Source of the DNA: Lachnospiraceae bacterium
GTDB taxonomy: Bacteria > Bacillota > Clostridia > Lachnospirales > Lachnospiraceae
Reading direction: 5' to 3'
Assembly: GCA_024690605.1 (NCBI GenBank)
Contig: JAILOV010000050.1
Location: 1-64,000 of the forward strand
DNA: 64,000 nt
Under the pieces are notes generated by a model. It did not search any database. It had not been told where the DNA came from and was given only the letters and a program-made list of their open reading frames with translations. Positions 1-8,180 of the stretch are shown in pieces. The first letter of the stretch is position 1. Each line of letters begins with the position of its first letter. The position numbers and the translations under genes are program-made.

Positions 1-1
1 A

Positions 2-814
2 ATAAGTCCATTGGTCAAAAATGGGCAGTCATTGCATCAGGTCTACATAGATCATGTGGATGATCTGATGTGCAGCGAAAAGACCTTGTACAATTATGTC
101 GATGCCCAGCTTTTCGATATCCGTAACATTGATCTGCCGCGAAAGGTAAAATATCGTCCCCGCTATAAGAAGCCTGAGTTCAAGGTTGATAGGGGATGCC
201 GTATCGGAAGGAATTATTCTGATTTCCAGAAGTTCCTCGAAGGCAATCCGGAGACCAACATCGTACAGATGGATACAGTGATTGGCAGGGTCGGAGGTAA
301 ATGCCTACTCACTATTCATTTCGTGGAAACGAGCCTTATGCTTGCGTTCCTTCGTGATGCCAATACTGCAGGTTCTGTGATTCGCATCATAAATGCACTT
401 GACAGCGTCCTTGGAATAAGAGCATTTAACGAGCTCTTTCCTGTCATTCTCACGGATAACGGAAGTGAGTTTTCAAACCCTAAGGAAATCGAGTACCGGA
501 AGGCCGTGCCATGTTTAAGAACAAGAGTCTTTTATTGCGATCCAAGTGCTCCTTATCAGAAGGGCGCCTGCGAGGTTAATCATGAGCTCATAAGGCGAAT
601 ACTGCCCAAGGGGAGCAGCTTTGATGATCTTACACAGGAAGATATCTTTCTGATGATGAACCATATCAACTCGTACAAAAGAAAAAAGCTGAACAACCGT
701 AGCCCATACGACGCGTTCAGCTTTTATTACGGAGAAGACCTGCTTAAGAAACTCGGATGTTCGCCGGTTGCCGCCGAGAACATCGTCTTAAAGCCGAAGC
801 TTCTCAAAAAGTAA
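2..814 (+). CDS. IS30-family transposase, 5'-truncated by window edge
   Basis: This is the catalytic part of a DDE transposase that would move the flanking insertion sequence. The frame is open from base 2; the TTG at 11 is unlikely to be the true start, because the text before it (I-S-P-L) continues the family pattern. Counting from that TTG, the probable acidic triad is D88 (QMDT), D149 (LTDNGSEF) and E188 (GACEVNHE). The C-terminal block with PYQKG, ILPKG, NHINSY and NNRSPYDAF is typical of IS30 enzymes. The N-terminal helix-turn-helix region lies mostly outside the window. Nothing in the visible part looks broken, so the element may be active. The family assignment is from motif pattern only. 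Confidence 0.88.
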   Translation: MSPLVKNGQSLHQVYIDHVDDLMCSEKTLYNYVDAQLFDIRNIDLPRKVKYRPRYKKPEFKVDRGCRIGRNYSDFQKFLEGNPETNIVQMDTVIGRVGGKCLLTIHFVETSLMLAFLRDANTAGSVIRIINALDSVLGIRAFNELFPVILTDNGSEFSNPKEIEYRKAVPCLRTRVFYCDPSAPYQKGACEVNHELIRRILPKGSSFDDLTQEDIFLMMNHINSYKRKKLNNRSPYDAFSFYYGEDLLKKLGCSPVAAENIVLKPKLLKK

Positions 815-974
815 CAGAAAACTTGCTTAAGCCGCCAGAGGAACTAACTTCACACTATCCACACAGGGATGGATTCTCCGAATACAAAAATTTCGAGAGG
901 GAATTGATCTCTGGTTTCTTATACACTTTTTTCTGCTGAACGCATTATATCATGTCAAGGTACACATGAAAACT

Positions 975-1091
975 CGGGAATCTCGCTTACAAAACGGGAT
1001 TGTCGTTTACAAAAGGGGAATCTCGCTTACAAAACAGGAATCTCGTTTACAAAATGGGATTCTTGGAGTACAAACGGGACTCTCGGGTTGC
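975..1091. repeat. 20-bp tandem repeat array at IS end (5.8 copies)
   Basis: Six units follow each other at exactly 20-bp spacing, starting at 975, 995, 1015, 1035, 1055 and 1075. The model unit is CGGGAATCTCGCTTACAAAA. Units 1-4 differ at a few positions, unit 5 is more diverged and unit 6 is cut off near 1091. The array lies between the transposase stop and the truncated neighbour gene, so it probably belongs to the element's right end. Arrays like this often bind transposase at the ends of other IS families such as IS21. Confidence 0.85.
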
Positions 1092-1295
1092 TATTGACCC
1101 AACCGTATCTCCATCAAACCAGAATCGGTTCAGATAAGAATACGAATTGTCCATCCATGATGCAAGGATCGCATGTTCAAAGAAAGGGGCAGCGACTCCG
1201 CTCCCATTCTTACGATCATAGATATCCGTCAGGAAATCCCATACGAGATTGATATCTGTCAGTATTTGAAATTGCTTTGTTCTCAATTCTTTCAT
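1047..1295 (-). pseudogene. N-terminal remnant of a GNAT-type acetyltransferase, cut by the IS
   Basis: The ATG at 1295 overlaps the rlmD stop (ATGA), so this was the next gene of that operon. The first ~65 residues (ending near FWFDGDTVG) resemble the start of a GNAT N-acetyltransferase, including the typical ...LNRFWFDGDTV segment. The remaining residues read through the 20-bp repeat array and stop at 1047, so they are not acetyltransferase sequence. The acetyl-CoA binding part is missing and the product is almost certainly non-functional. Family assignment rests on the short N-terminal pattern. Confidence 0.6.
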
Positions 1296-2800
1296 TTGTT
1301 ATCCTTTATCCTATAATAATCATCTGCATCAATTGATATTTCAATATGATCCTTTGCGGATCTTAACCTCTCAAGCAAACAACAGACTTCAACATGGACG
1401 GTTTTTGCGAAAAGGTCGCAGGCGCGGACAGCCTCCGGGCGGTAGGCCGCAGACGGTTCGCGATCGGAATCGTCCCCGCACAGGAGACGAAGATCTCTCG
1501 CCAGCGTGGCGGGATTGCAGGAAATGTAGATGATCCGGGAAGGCGCGAGGATGCGGATCGCTTCGATACAGGACGGATCAAGACCCGCACGCGGCGGATC
1601 GACGATCAGAACATCCGCGCGGATCCCCTCGTCCAGAAGCTTCGGCAGGACTTCCTCCGCCTTCCCGACACGAAAGGCCGCATTGGTGATCCCGTTCAGC
1701 GCGGCGTTCTGCTCCGCGTCCGCGATCGCCTCGGGAACAACCTCAACACCGATCACGCGCGCGGCCTGCCGCGCCGCCAGCAGGGTGATCGTGCCGATGC
1801 CGCAATACAGATCGATCACGGTCTCTTTTCCGATGAGACCGGCAAATTCCATGGCCTGCCGGTACAGGCGTTCCGCCTGCGCGGTGTTCACCTGATAAAA
1901 GGAAAGCGGCGAGATGCGGAAGCGCAGTCCGCACATTTCATCTTCGATCCTGAGATCGCCGCGCACCGGCACAAGTTCCCGGCCGAGGATCACGTTGCTG
2001 CGCGCCGTGTTCAGATTCAGGGAAAGGGACGTCATGCCGGGGATCGCGGTAAACAGCGCTTCCGCCAGTTCGGACGCGCCCGGCAGGATCCGGTCCGCAT
2101 CCGCGGAATTCCCGACCGCGTTCACGACCGGTGTCACGCCGATCTGTCCGCTGTGATGTCCCTTTCGGATCAGGATATGCCGCAGAAGGCCGGTTCCGGT
2201 CTTCTCATCATAGGCAGTGAGCCCCGCCCGCTCCGCGTGCTTCAGGATGATCCGCGCGATCTCCGAAAAGACCGGGTCGCCCAGGAGGCAGTCGTCCATC
2301 CGGATCACGCTGTGCGTCCGCGCGGCATAAAAGCCGGTGATCAGTCTGCCGTCGCGGTCCGCCGCCACCGGCAGCTGCGCCTTGTTGCGGTAGCGATAAG
2401 CCGTTCCGCTTTCCATGCCCATGATCGGGTGCATGATCTTATCGAGTGTTTCTTCCGGGATCCCGCCGATCCGCGTGAGCGTCTGCCGCACGCGCTTTTC
2501 TTTCCAGTGAAGCTCTGCCGGGTAGTCCATGACCTGCAGCTGACAGCCCCCGCAGGCGCGCGCCACCGCGCAGGGCGGTTCGACACGATCCGGAGAGGGG
2601 GTGACAATGCGGTCGAGATGTGCGTAGCCATACCGGCTCTTCATCTTCATGACGGTCGCTTCGACGATGTCTCCCGGTATGGCATCCTTGACAAAAAACG
2701 CCCATCCGTCCGCGTGTCCGATCCCTTCACCGGTGTCCGTCAGGTCTTCGATCACAAGGGTGAGGCGGGCACCTTTTCCAAAGAGCACCTGGTCTCTCAC
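1292..2800 (-). CDS. rlmD: 23S rRNA (uracil-1939-C5)-methyltransferase RlmD-like
   Basis: A TrmA/RumA-type enzyme of 502 aa that uses S-adenosylmethionine to methylate C5 of a uracil in RNA. Residues 9-65 form a TRAM RNA-binding domain. C77, C83 and C86 (PPC...CGGC) with C171 are the expected 4Fe-4S ligands. The methyltransferase domain carries DLYCGIGTITL, the IVDPPRAGLD motif and the catalytic-Cys motif YISCNPATLARDL. A charged extension of about 30 residues follows the catalytic domain. The gene overlaps the kinase gene upstream by 4 bp and the acetyltransferase remnant downstream by 4 bp, so it is translationally coupled at the end of a long operon. Clostridia often carry more than one RumA homologue, so the target base (U1939 or U747) is not certain. 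Confidence 0.9.
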   Translation of the reverse strand: MRDQVLFGKGARLTLVIEDLTDTGEGIGHADGWAFFVKDAIPGDIVEATVMKMKSRYGYAHLDRIVTPSPDRVEPPCAVARACGGCQLQVMDYPAELHWKEKRVRQTLTRIGGIPEETLDKIMHPIMGMESGTAYRYRNKAQLPVAADRDGRLITGFYAARTHSVIRMDDCLLGDPVFSEIARIILKHAERAGLTAYDEKTGTGLLRHILIRKGHHSGQIGVTPVVNAVGNSADADRILPGASELAEALFTAIPGMTSLSLNLNTARSNVILGRELVPVRGDLRIEDEMCGLRFRISPLSFYQVNTAQAERLYRQAMEFAGLIGKETVIDLYCGIGTITLLAARQAARVIGVEVVPEAIADAEQNAALNGITNAAFRVGKAEEVLPKLLDEGIRADVLIVDPPRAGLDPSCIEAIRILAPSRIIYISCNPATLARDLRLLCGDDSDREPSAAYRPEAVRACDLFAKTVHVEVCCLLERLRSAKDHIEISIDADDYYRIKDNK

Positions 2801-4221
2801 ATTTCCTCCATGACATCCGCTTTGGGAAGCGAGAAGATGAACTCCGTTCCGACCCCCGGTGTGCTCACGACATTGATGTTTTCCTCGTGCGCGCGGATGA
2901 TCTCGCGCACGATCGAGAGCCCCAGTCCCGTTCCTTTCTTGTCCTTGCCGCGGGAGGCGTCGGATTTGTAGAATCGGTCAAAGATCAGCTTCTGGTCTTC
3001 CTTGGGGATCCCGATGCCGAAGTCCTTGACGGAGACAAACACCTTGCTCCTTTTCTCCGTCGTCTCGATCATGATCGAGGAATCCCGGTTGGAAAACTTG
3101 ACCGCGTTGTCGATCAGGTTGTAGAGGACCTGCTGCACACGCGTCTCATCCGCGTTGACGATCATTTCCTCGTCGGTGAGGACAAGATCAACGGAGAGAT
3201 TCTTTTCGCGGCAGACTCCTTCAAAGGTGGCGGCTGTCGCGCGGATCGTGCGGTTGATGTCAAAATCGCTCCGGTCCAGGATCATGCCGTGACTGGACAG
3301 GTTGTTGAGCGAGAGCAGGTCGTTGGTCAGCTTGGTCAGCCGCTCGGTCTCATTGAGCACGATGCGGAGATACTTCTCATACAGCTCCGACGGGATCGTA
3401 CCGTCCAGCATGGCGATGAGGTAGCCCCGGATGGAGGTCAGGGGGGAGCGGAAATCGTGGGAGACGTTGGCGATAAACTTCTTCTGATCCTCCTCGCTCC
3501 GGTCGATCTCGCCGGCCATATAGGAGAGTGTCGCCGCGAGGTATCCCATCTCATCGTCGGAATCGATCTGCAGTTTATAGTCCATGTGTCCCGTCGCGTA
3601 CTGCTCGGTCGCTGTCGTGATCCGTCGCAGGGGGATGTAGACGAGGGAAGTGAAAAAGAACAGGATGATCAGCGAGAGCAGAAGCAGCACGACCAGCAGC
3701 AGATAGGAGATGTTCAGATACTGCTGCGTCATCTGCTCGATCCCGGTCATGGGTGTGTGGATCACGACGTAGGCGCGCACCTGATAGTCCGCCGTGATCG
3801 GCGAAAAAACGGTCAGCATCTCCTCCGGGAAAGCACCCCAGCCGTCACCGATGATGCAGTACCCGCCGTCCGTTGCTTCCGGCGCGAACTTTTCGATCAC
3901 GATCTCGCTGTCCGGTTTCAGTTCCTGCGAGGAATCCACCACCAGACGCCCCGACGGGTTGATGATCCAGATCGTCGCGTCCAGATAGGGTGCGATCACC
4001 GTGAGCTGCCGCCAGACCGTTTCCAACGATGTCTCACTGTTGTATAGGTCCGCGGCATAGGTGTTGGCGATCTGCGTCGCTTCCGCGTAGAGATTCTTGG
4101 CCTTCTCTCTCTCGCAGTAGTCCCTGGTCATGCTGTAGACAAAGGAGGCCACGATAAGAAAGCCGAAGACGGCAAACAGCAGATAGGCGAGCAGGAATTT
4201 AAAATACAGGGTTCTCCTCAT
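2797..4221 (-). CDS. Membrane sensor histidine kinase
   Basis: A 474-aa two-component sensor kinase. TM1 is at about 8-30, an extracytoplasmic sensor region at 31-170, TM2 at 171-195 and a HAMP linker at about 196-245. The HisKA phosphoacceptor is H255 in NVSHDFRSPLTSI. The ATPase part shows the N-box (NLIDNAVKF, N368), G1 (DFGIGIP, D400), F-box (IFDRFYKSD) and G2 (GTGLGLSI, 430-437). All catalytic motifs are intact. Its start overlaps the HD-GYP gene by 4 bp and its stop overlaps rlmD by 4 bp. No response regulator is encoded in this operon or window, so the partner must be elsewhere. The signal is unknown; the coupling to an HD-GYP protein suggests an envelope or c-di-GMP-linked role. Confidence 0.92.
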   Translation of the reverse strand: MRRTLYFKFLLAYLLFAVFGFLIVASFVYSMTRDYCEREKAKNLYAEATQIANTYAADLYNSETSLETVWRQLTVIAPYLDATIWIINPSGRLVVDSSQELKPDSEIVIEKFAPEATDGGYCIIGDGWGAFPEEMLTVFSPITADYQVRAYVVIHTPMTGIEQMTQQYLNISYLLLVVLLLLSLIILFFFTSLVYIPLRRITTATEQYATGHMDYKLQIDSDDEMGYLAATLSYMAGEIDRSEEDQKKFIANVSHDFRSPLTSIRGYLIAMLDGTIPSELYEKYLRIVLNETERLTKLTNDLLSLNNLSSHGMILDRSDFDINRTIRATAATFEGVCREKNLSVDLVLTDEEMIVNADETRVQQVLYNLIDNAVKFSNRDSSIMIETTEKRSKVFVSVKDFGIGIPKEDQKLIFDRFYKSDASRGKDKKGTGLGLSIVREIIRAHEENINVVSTPGVGTEFIFSLPKADVMEEM

Positions 4222-5693
4222 TCCGTCTTCCTTGTCCAGGCATTGCTCTCCCGAAAGAGCGTCAACAGTTCCGCGTCGATCTTGCCCTCATCCGCCATCT
4301 CGGTCAGGATCGCAAAGGCTTCCTCCGGCGGCATCGGCGGCTTATAGGGCCGGTCTTCGGCGGTGAGCGCGTCATAGATATCCAGGATGGTCATCAGCCG
4401 CACCTCCCGCGGGATCGCCGCGCCCGTCTTTCCATCGGGATAGCCGCTGCCGTCCAGCAGTTCATGGTGGGCATCCGCCCAGGCAGGCACCTGCGCAAAG
4501 GTGCCCGCGAACTTCATCTCGGAGAGCATCCGCGCCGTCTGCACCACATGCGTCTCCATGACACGGCGCTCCTTTTCCGTGAGGGTACCGCGCGGTACGG
4601 TGATCGCGTCAAGCTCCTCTTCCGTCAGAAGCGGTACGGCCGTCCCGTCCGAGGTCAGGCATCGGATCTTTGCACAGCGGTTCAGCTGTTCGATCGTCTC
4701 CTCCTCCAGGATGCCGGTGACATTGGCGTGAAAGATCAGCTCCGCGGCCTCGCGATACTGCCTGCGCTTCTCCTCCGCCTCACTCTTCTGCGCCGGATCC
4801 TCCGCCGCGCGCAGACGTTCCATGATGTCCGCGATCTCCAGCCGGTGCCGCACGTCCGTTTCCAGGCGTCCCAGTTTGGTGGCCTTGTCCATAACGGAGA
4901 GCGGGATCACGAGTTTCCCGATATCATGAAGCCAGATGCTCATCAGAAACGGTTCCCTCTCCGAAACGGGGATCTTCTTATCCTGCGGGATGTCCGCACT
5001 CTCCATCCAGGTGAGGAAGTTCTCCGCGTAGCGGACCATGCTCTTGGTGTGATTGGCGTTATAGGAGCTTCTCGTGTCGATCGCGCCGACCATGACGCGG
5101 ACAAAGGAATTGAGGATGTCATAGATCGACCGGGCGAGCCGGTTGCTGCGAAGGCTCACCGCCGCCAGCGAGGCGAGCGCGAACACGATCCGCTCGCAGG
5201 CTTCCGGGAACGCTACGATCTCGCCGTTTTCGTCCATCGCGTTGATCAGCTGCAGCACGCCGATCACATCGCCGTTGCCTGTGTCATCCGGCAGGACCTC
5301 CATCGGCACTGCGAGCATGGACACGGTCCGGTAGTCGTTCAGCCGGTCATAGCGCCGGGAGCCGGAAAAATCATACTGTTCGTTCAGATAGACATCGGGA
5401 ATGTTGATCTTGACATGATCCATCGCCGCGCAAGCGCAGATATGTCCCCTGGTCAGCGGCACGGGCGGCAGATCGATCCCGCCGTCCCCCGCTTTGGCTT
5501 TCAGTCCCCGGGAACGCGTGATCATGTAGCAGTGGCGCAGCGCTTCTCCCTCCTTGAGGTAGACGGTGCCGCCGTCACAGCCGGTGTAGTCGATCGCTTC
5601 CTTCAGGATCCGAAACAGCAGTCTGTCGATATCGCGCTCCAGTGTCAGCGCGGTCGCTATGCGGATCAGACGGTTCAGGGTGTATTCCTTCAT
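4218..5693 (-). CDS. GAF and HD-GYP domain protein, probable c-di-GMP phosphodiesterase
   Basis: A 491-aa soluble protein. Residues about 5-185 form a GAF-type sensor domain (TGCDGGTVYLKEG...GVLQLINA). Residues about 200-470 are HD-GYP: H215, the HD pair H256-D257 (LHDIGKL), H382, the HHELLDGSGYP motif at 409-419 and DIYDALTAEDRPYK near 438-451. The full metal ligand set and the GYP signature are present, so hydrolysis of cyclic di-GMP is the likely activity. An insert of about 50 charged residues (275-325) separates the HD helix from the later ligands. A Shine-Dalgarno AAAGGA precedes the ATG. It lies between fcl and the histidine kinase and overlaps the kinase by 4 bp, so the two may form one signalling path. 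Confidence 0.88.
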   Translation of the reverse strand: MKEYTLNRLIRIATALTLERDIDRLLFRILKEAIDYTGCDGGTVYLKEGEALRHCYMITRSRGLKAKAGDGGIDLPPVPLTRGHICACAAMDHVKINIPDVYLNEQYDFSGSRRYDRLNDYRTVSMLAVPMEVLPDDTGNGDVIGVLQLINAMDENGEIVAFPEACERIVFALASLAAVSLRSNRLARSIYDILNSFVRVMVGAIDTRSSYNANHTKSMVRYAENFLTWMESADIPQDKKIPVSEREPFLMSIWLHDIGKLVIPLSVMDKATKLGRLETDVRHRLEIADIMERLRAAEDPAQKSEAEEKRRQYREAAELIFHANVTGILEEETIEQLNRCAKIRCLTSDGTAVPLLTEEELDAITVPRGTLTEKERRVMETHVVQTARMLSEMKFAGTFAQVPAWADAHHELLDGSGYPDGKTGAAIPREVRLMTILDIYDALTAEDRPYKPPMPPEEAFAILTEMADEGKIDAELLTLFRESNAWTRKTE

Positions 5694-5714
5694 GATGTCC
5701 TTTCTACATTTCCG

Positions 5715-6665
5715 TCATCGCTCGGCCCGCATCGGATTGTTCAGGAAATCCTCGTAGGCGAGCCGGATCCCGTCCTCCAGTTCGGTCTGATAGTGCCAGC
5801 CGAGCGCCTCCGCTTTGGAGACATCCAGGAGTTTGCGCGGCGTCCCGTTGGGCTTGGTGGGATCCCAGCGGATGCTGCCGGTGTAGCCCACGACACGCGC
5901 CACCATTTCCGTGAGTTCTTTGATCGTCAGTTCCTTTCCGGTGCCCGCGTTCACGGTTTCGTTGCCGGAATAGTTGTTCATCAGGAAGACGCACAGGTTC
6001 GCGAGATCGTCCACGTAGAGGAATTCCCGGTACGGCGTGCCGTCGCCCCAGCAGGTGACCTCGGGGAGTCCCTGTTCCTTGGCCTCATGGAACCGGCGGA
6101 TCAGCGCCGGCAGCACATGGCTGTGCGTCGGATGATAGTTGTCGTTCGGTCCGTAGAGGTTGGTGGGCATGACCGAGATATAATCGGTGCCGTACTGGCG
6201 GTTTAAGTATTCGCAGTATTTGAGTCCCGAGATCTTGGCAAGCGCGTAGGCCTCGTTCGTCGGTTCCAGCGCGCTCGTCAACAGGCAGCTCTCCTTCATG
6301 GGCTGCGGAGCGAGCTTCGGATAGATGCAGGAGGAGCCGAGGAATTCCAGTTTCTTTACGCCGTTCTTCCAGGCGGCGTGGATGACGTTCATCTCGAGGA
6401 TCATGTTGTCATACATGAAATCCGCCAGCGCGCTCTGATTGGCCTCGATCCCGCCGACCTTGGCCGCCGCGAGGAAGACATAGTCCGGCTTCTCTTCGGC
6501 GAAGAAGGCCTCAACGGCATCCTGTCTCGTGAGATCCAGTTCTTTGTGCGTGCGGGTGATGAGGTTGTGATAGCCCTGCCGCTCCAGCTCGCGCACAATG
6601 GCGGATCCCACCATGCCGCGGTGTCCGGCGACATAGATCTTTGCGTCTTTTTCCATCGGTTTCAC
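5715..6665 (-). CDS. fcl: GDP-L-fucose synthase
   Basis: A 316-aa short-chain dehydrogenase-type epimerase/reductase that converts GDP-4-keto-6-deoxy-D-mannose to GDP-L-fucose with NADPH. The NADP-binding glycines are in [13 protein letters not shown] (14-20). The catalytic Ser lies in GSSCIYP (111-113), and Y140 with K144 ([18 protein letters not shown]) form the YxxxK pair. The long [27 protein letters not shown] segment is diagnostic. Start is a GTG at 6665 behind GGGAGGA. The GDP-mannose 4,6-dehydratase (gmd) that supplies its substrate is not in the window. Its operon position behind two glycosylation membrane proteins points to fucose or another 6-deoxyhexose in a surface glycan. Confidence 0.93.
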   Translation of the reverse strand: MKPMEKDAKIYVAGHRGMVGSAIVRELERQGYHNLITRTHKELDLTRQDAVEAFFAEEKPDYVFLAAAKVGGIEANQSALADFMYDNMILEMNVIHAAWKNGVKKLEFLGSSCIYPKLAPQPMKESCLLTSALEPTNEAYALAKISGLKYCEYLNRQYGTDYISVMPTNLYGPNDNYHPTHSHVLPALIRRFHEAKEQGLPEVTCWGDGTPYREFLYVDDLANLCVFLMNNYSGNETVNAGTGKELTIKELTEMVARVVGYTGSIRWDPTKPNGTPRKLLDVSKAEALGWHYQTELEDGIRLAYEDFLNNPMRAER

Positions 6666-6683
6666 GTTTCTGTCCTCCCGTTT

Positions 6684-8180
6684 CTAAAAGATGATCCAAT
6701 AGACGGTGTCATCGACAAACACCATCTGCTCGGACGGATCAAAATCATCCCAGTTTTTCCCGGCAAAATGCTCCTCATAGATCTGCGGATCCATGGGGAC
6801 GTGCTTCAGCGCGATCCCCGGGCCGTTGACATATTCCAGAAGAACGAACGGCGACGCGGTGAGCACTCGTTCGTTGATCTGCTCATACTTGTAATGGACC
6901 TGCTCATAGTTGTTCGGTGCGTAGGCATCGTTTTCAAAGGCGATCTTCGTGACCGCGACGCCTGTCTCGGCCTCATGCTTTTCGATCTCTTCCAAAACGA
7001 GCCCCGCGTAGTAAAGATCCAGGTCATTGCTGATGTAGCGGTTGGTGATGATCTTCTGGCAGGCGATCATCTGCCAGATGAGATACAGGCCGCACAGCGC
7101 GCACAGCGCCATCATCCGGAGCGTCTTTTTCTCCGTGTGATAGAGCGCCATGAGCAGGATGACCGCCTGCAGCGCATACCAGGTGAAGGCGATCCGCGGC
7201 GGGAACACGCCCGAAAAAAGCGGCAGGACAAAGAACAGCAGGATCTCCGCGAGCAGACAGAGCAGGACGGTGCACGTCTCCTCCTTTTTCTTCCCTCTGA
7301 TCAGGGGGATAAAAAGAAGCAGGAGCGAGGCGATCAGGACCAGGAGCGGCGCCCAGACCGACGGCATCAGGCCCATGCTGTTCTTCATCAGCTTGAGGAT
7401 GCGCTCGGAGAGATCAAAGAAGTTTCCGACAAGGTCCAGTGAGATATGCTTTGTGATGTCGCCCTCCTGCATCACACCGATCATGATCAGCAATTTCGTG
7501 CTCTGGGTGTTCAGGAAGCCGACGGACAGGATCAGCACATTATACAGGATCTCCTTAAGGACCAGTTCCCTGCTCAGCCGGAAATCATGCGCGAACACAA
7601 GCGCGGCGGTCAGCAGCATGGCAGTCAGAATGTCCGCCGTCTGGTAAAACAGGCAGGAGAGGATGATGCAGGCAAATCCGCGGACCGATTTTTTTCCGAT
7701 GATCGCCATCACGCCCAGTATGCCGAAGAAATAGGCGGCGCCGAAGCTACCGTGACACTCCGGGAACATGAAGTGTTCCGAGAAGAGTACATTGGTGAAG
7801 ATGAACGCAGTCGCCGTGACAAAGGCGATCTGCCCCGGAATGCTGCCGCTCAGGCGATCCGACAGATACGGCAACAGCAGCATCTGTGTCAGCCAGATAC
7901 TGCCGATGATGAGCAGAAGAAACAGGACAAAGAACAGGAAATAATGCTCCGTTGTCAGCACGCCCGCCTCATAGAGCCACTGATTGATCAGATAGGTCGC
8001 GTATCTCCCGTGCTGCAGCCACGCGACGATATTGTTCGGCGGCAGGATCATCTGAAACACCGTATCCGCCCCGAACTGCCGGTGGCAGAAACGCCCCCAG
8101 GCGAGCAGCGTGATCAGTAGATCCGCTGCAAGAAAGAGGAGCGGCTGTTTCGCTTTATGAATTGTCCCCGGCTTTTCCAT
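6684..8180 (-). CDS. Multi-pass membrane protein, GtrII-like glucosyltransferase candidate
   Basis: A 498-aa integral membrane protein. About ten hydrophobic segments lie between residues 13 and 365, with a soluble C-terminal domain of about 120 residues that would face the outside. An acidic-aromatic first loop (FGADTVFQMILPP) follows TM1, as in GT-C fold enzymes that use lipid-linked sugars. The pattern resembles the 'glucosyltransferase domain' (GtrII) proteins that decorate surface glycans. I assign this only by topology and general resemblance. The start overlaps the upstream gene by 26 bp, indicating coupled translation. A GtrB-like GT2 partner is encoded at 11547-12488 across the tRNA gene. 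Confidence 0.6.
   Translation of the reverse strand: MEKPGTIHKAKQPLLFLAADLLITLLAWGRFCHRQFGADTVFQMILPPNNIVAWLQHGRYATYLINQWLYEAGVLTTEHYFLFFVLFLLLIIGSIWLTQMLLLPYLSDRLSGSIPGQIAFVTATAFIFTNVLFSEHFMFPECHGSFGAAYFFGILGVMAIIGKKSVRGFACIILSCLFYQTADILTAMLLTAALVFAHDFRLSRELVLKEILYNVLILSVGFLNTQSTKLLIMIGVMQEGDITKHISLDLVGNFFDLSERILKLMKNSMGLMPSVWAPLLVLIASLLLLFIPLIRGKKKEETCTVLLCLLAEILLFFVLPLFSGVFPPRIAFTWYALQAVILLMALYHTEKKTLRMMALCALCGLYLIWQMIACQKIITNRYISNDLDLYYAGLVLEEIEKHEAETGVAVTKIAFENDAYAPNNYEQVHYKYEQINERVLTASPFVLLEYVNGPGIALKHVPMDPQIYEEHFAGKNWDDFDPSEQMVFVDDTVYWIIF

Larger units (their letters stand above)
1..1097 (+). mobile_element. IS30-family insertion sequence, right part only
   Basis: The transposase frame is open to the left window edge, so the left end of the element lies outside. 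The right boundary is inferred at roughly 1091-1100. There the 20-bp repeat array stops and the homology-like part of a truncated acetyltransferase on the minus strand begins. I could not identify a matching terminal inverted repeat or target-site duplication because the left end is not present. Boundary is approximate. Confidence 0.7.

Noticed and set aside
757-939. Small plus-strand frame after the transposase
   Set aside because: No homology-like pattern or Shine-Dalgarno; overlaps the transposase end and IS non-coding DNA.
975-1091. Possible CRISPR array
   Set aside because: Repeats are contiguous at 20 bp with no unique spacers and no cas genes.
1394-2971. Long open frame on the plus strand opposite rlmD and the kinase gene
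   Set aside because: Arg/His/Asp-rich composition, no domain and full overlap with well-supported genes; typical antisense frame in GC-rich DNA.
4464-6206. 580-codon open frame on the plus strand opposite the HD-GYP and fcl genes
   Set aside because: No recognisable motif and biased composition; mirrors the codon structure of the real minus-strand genes.
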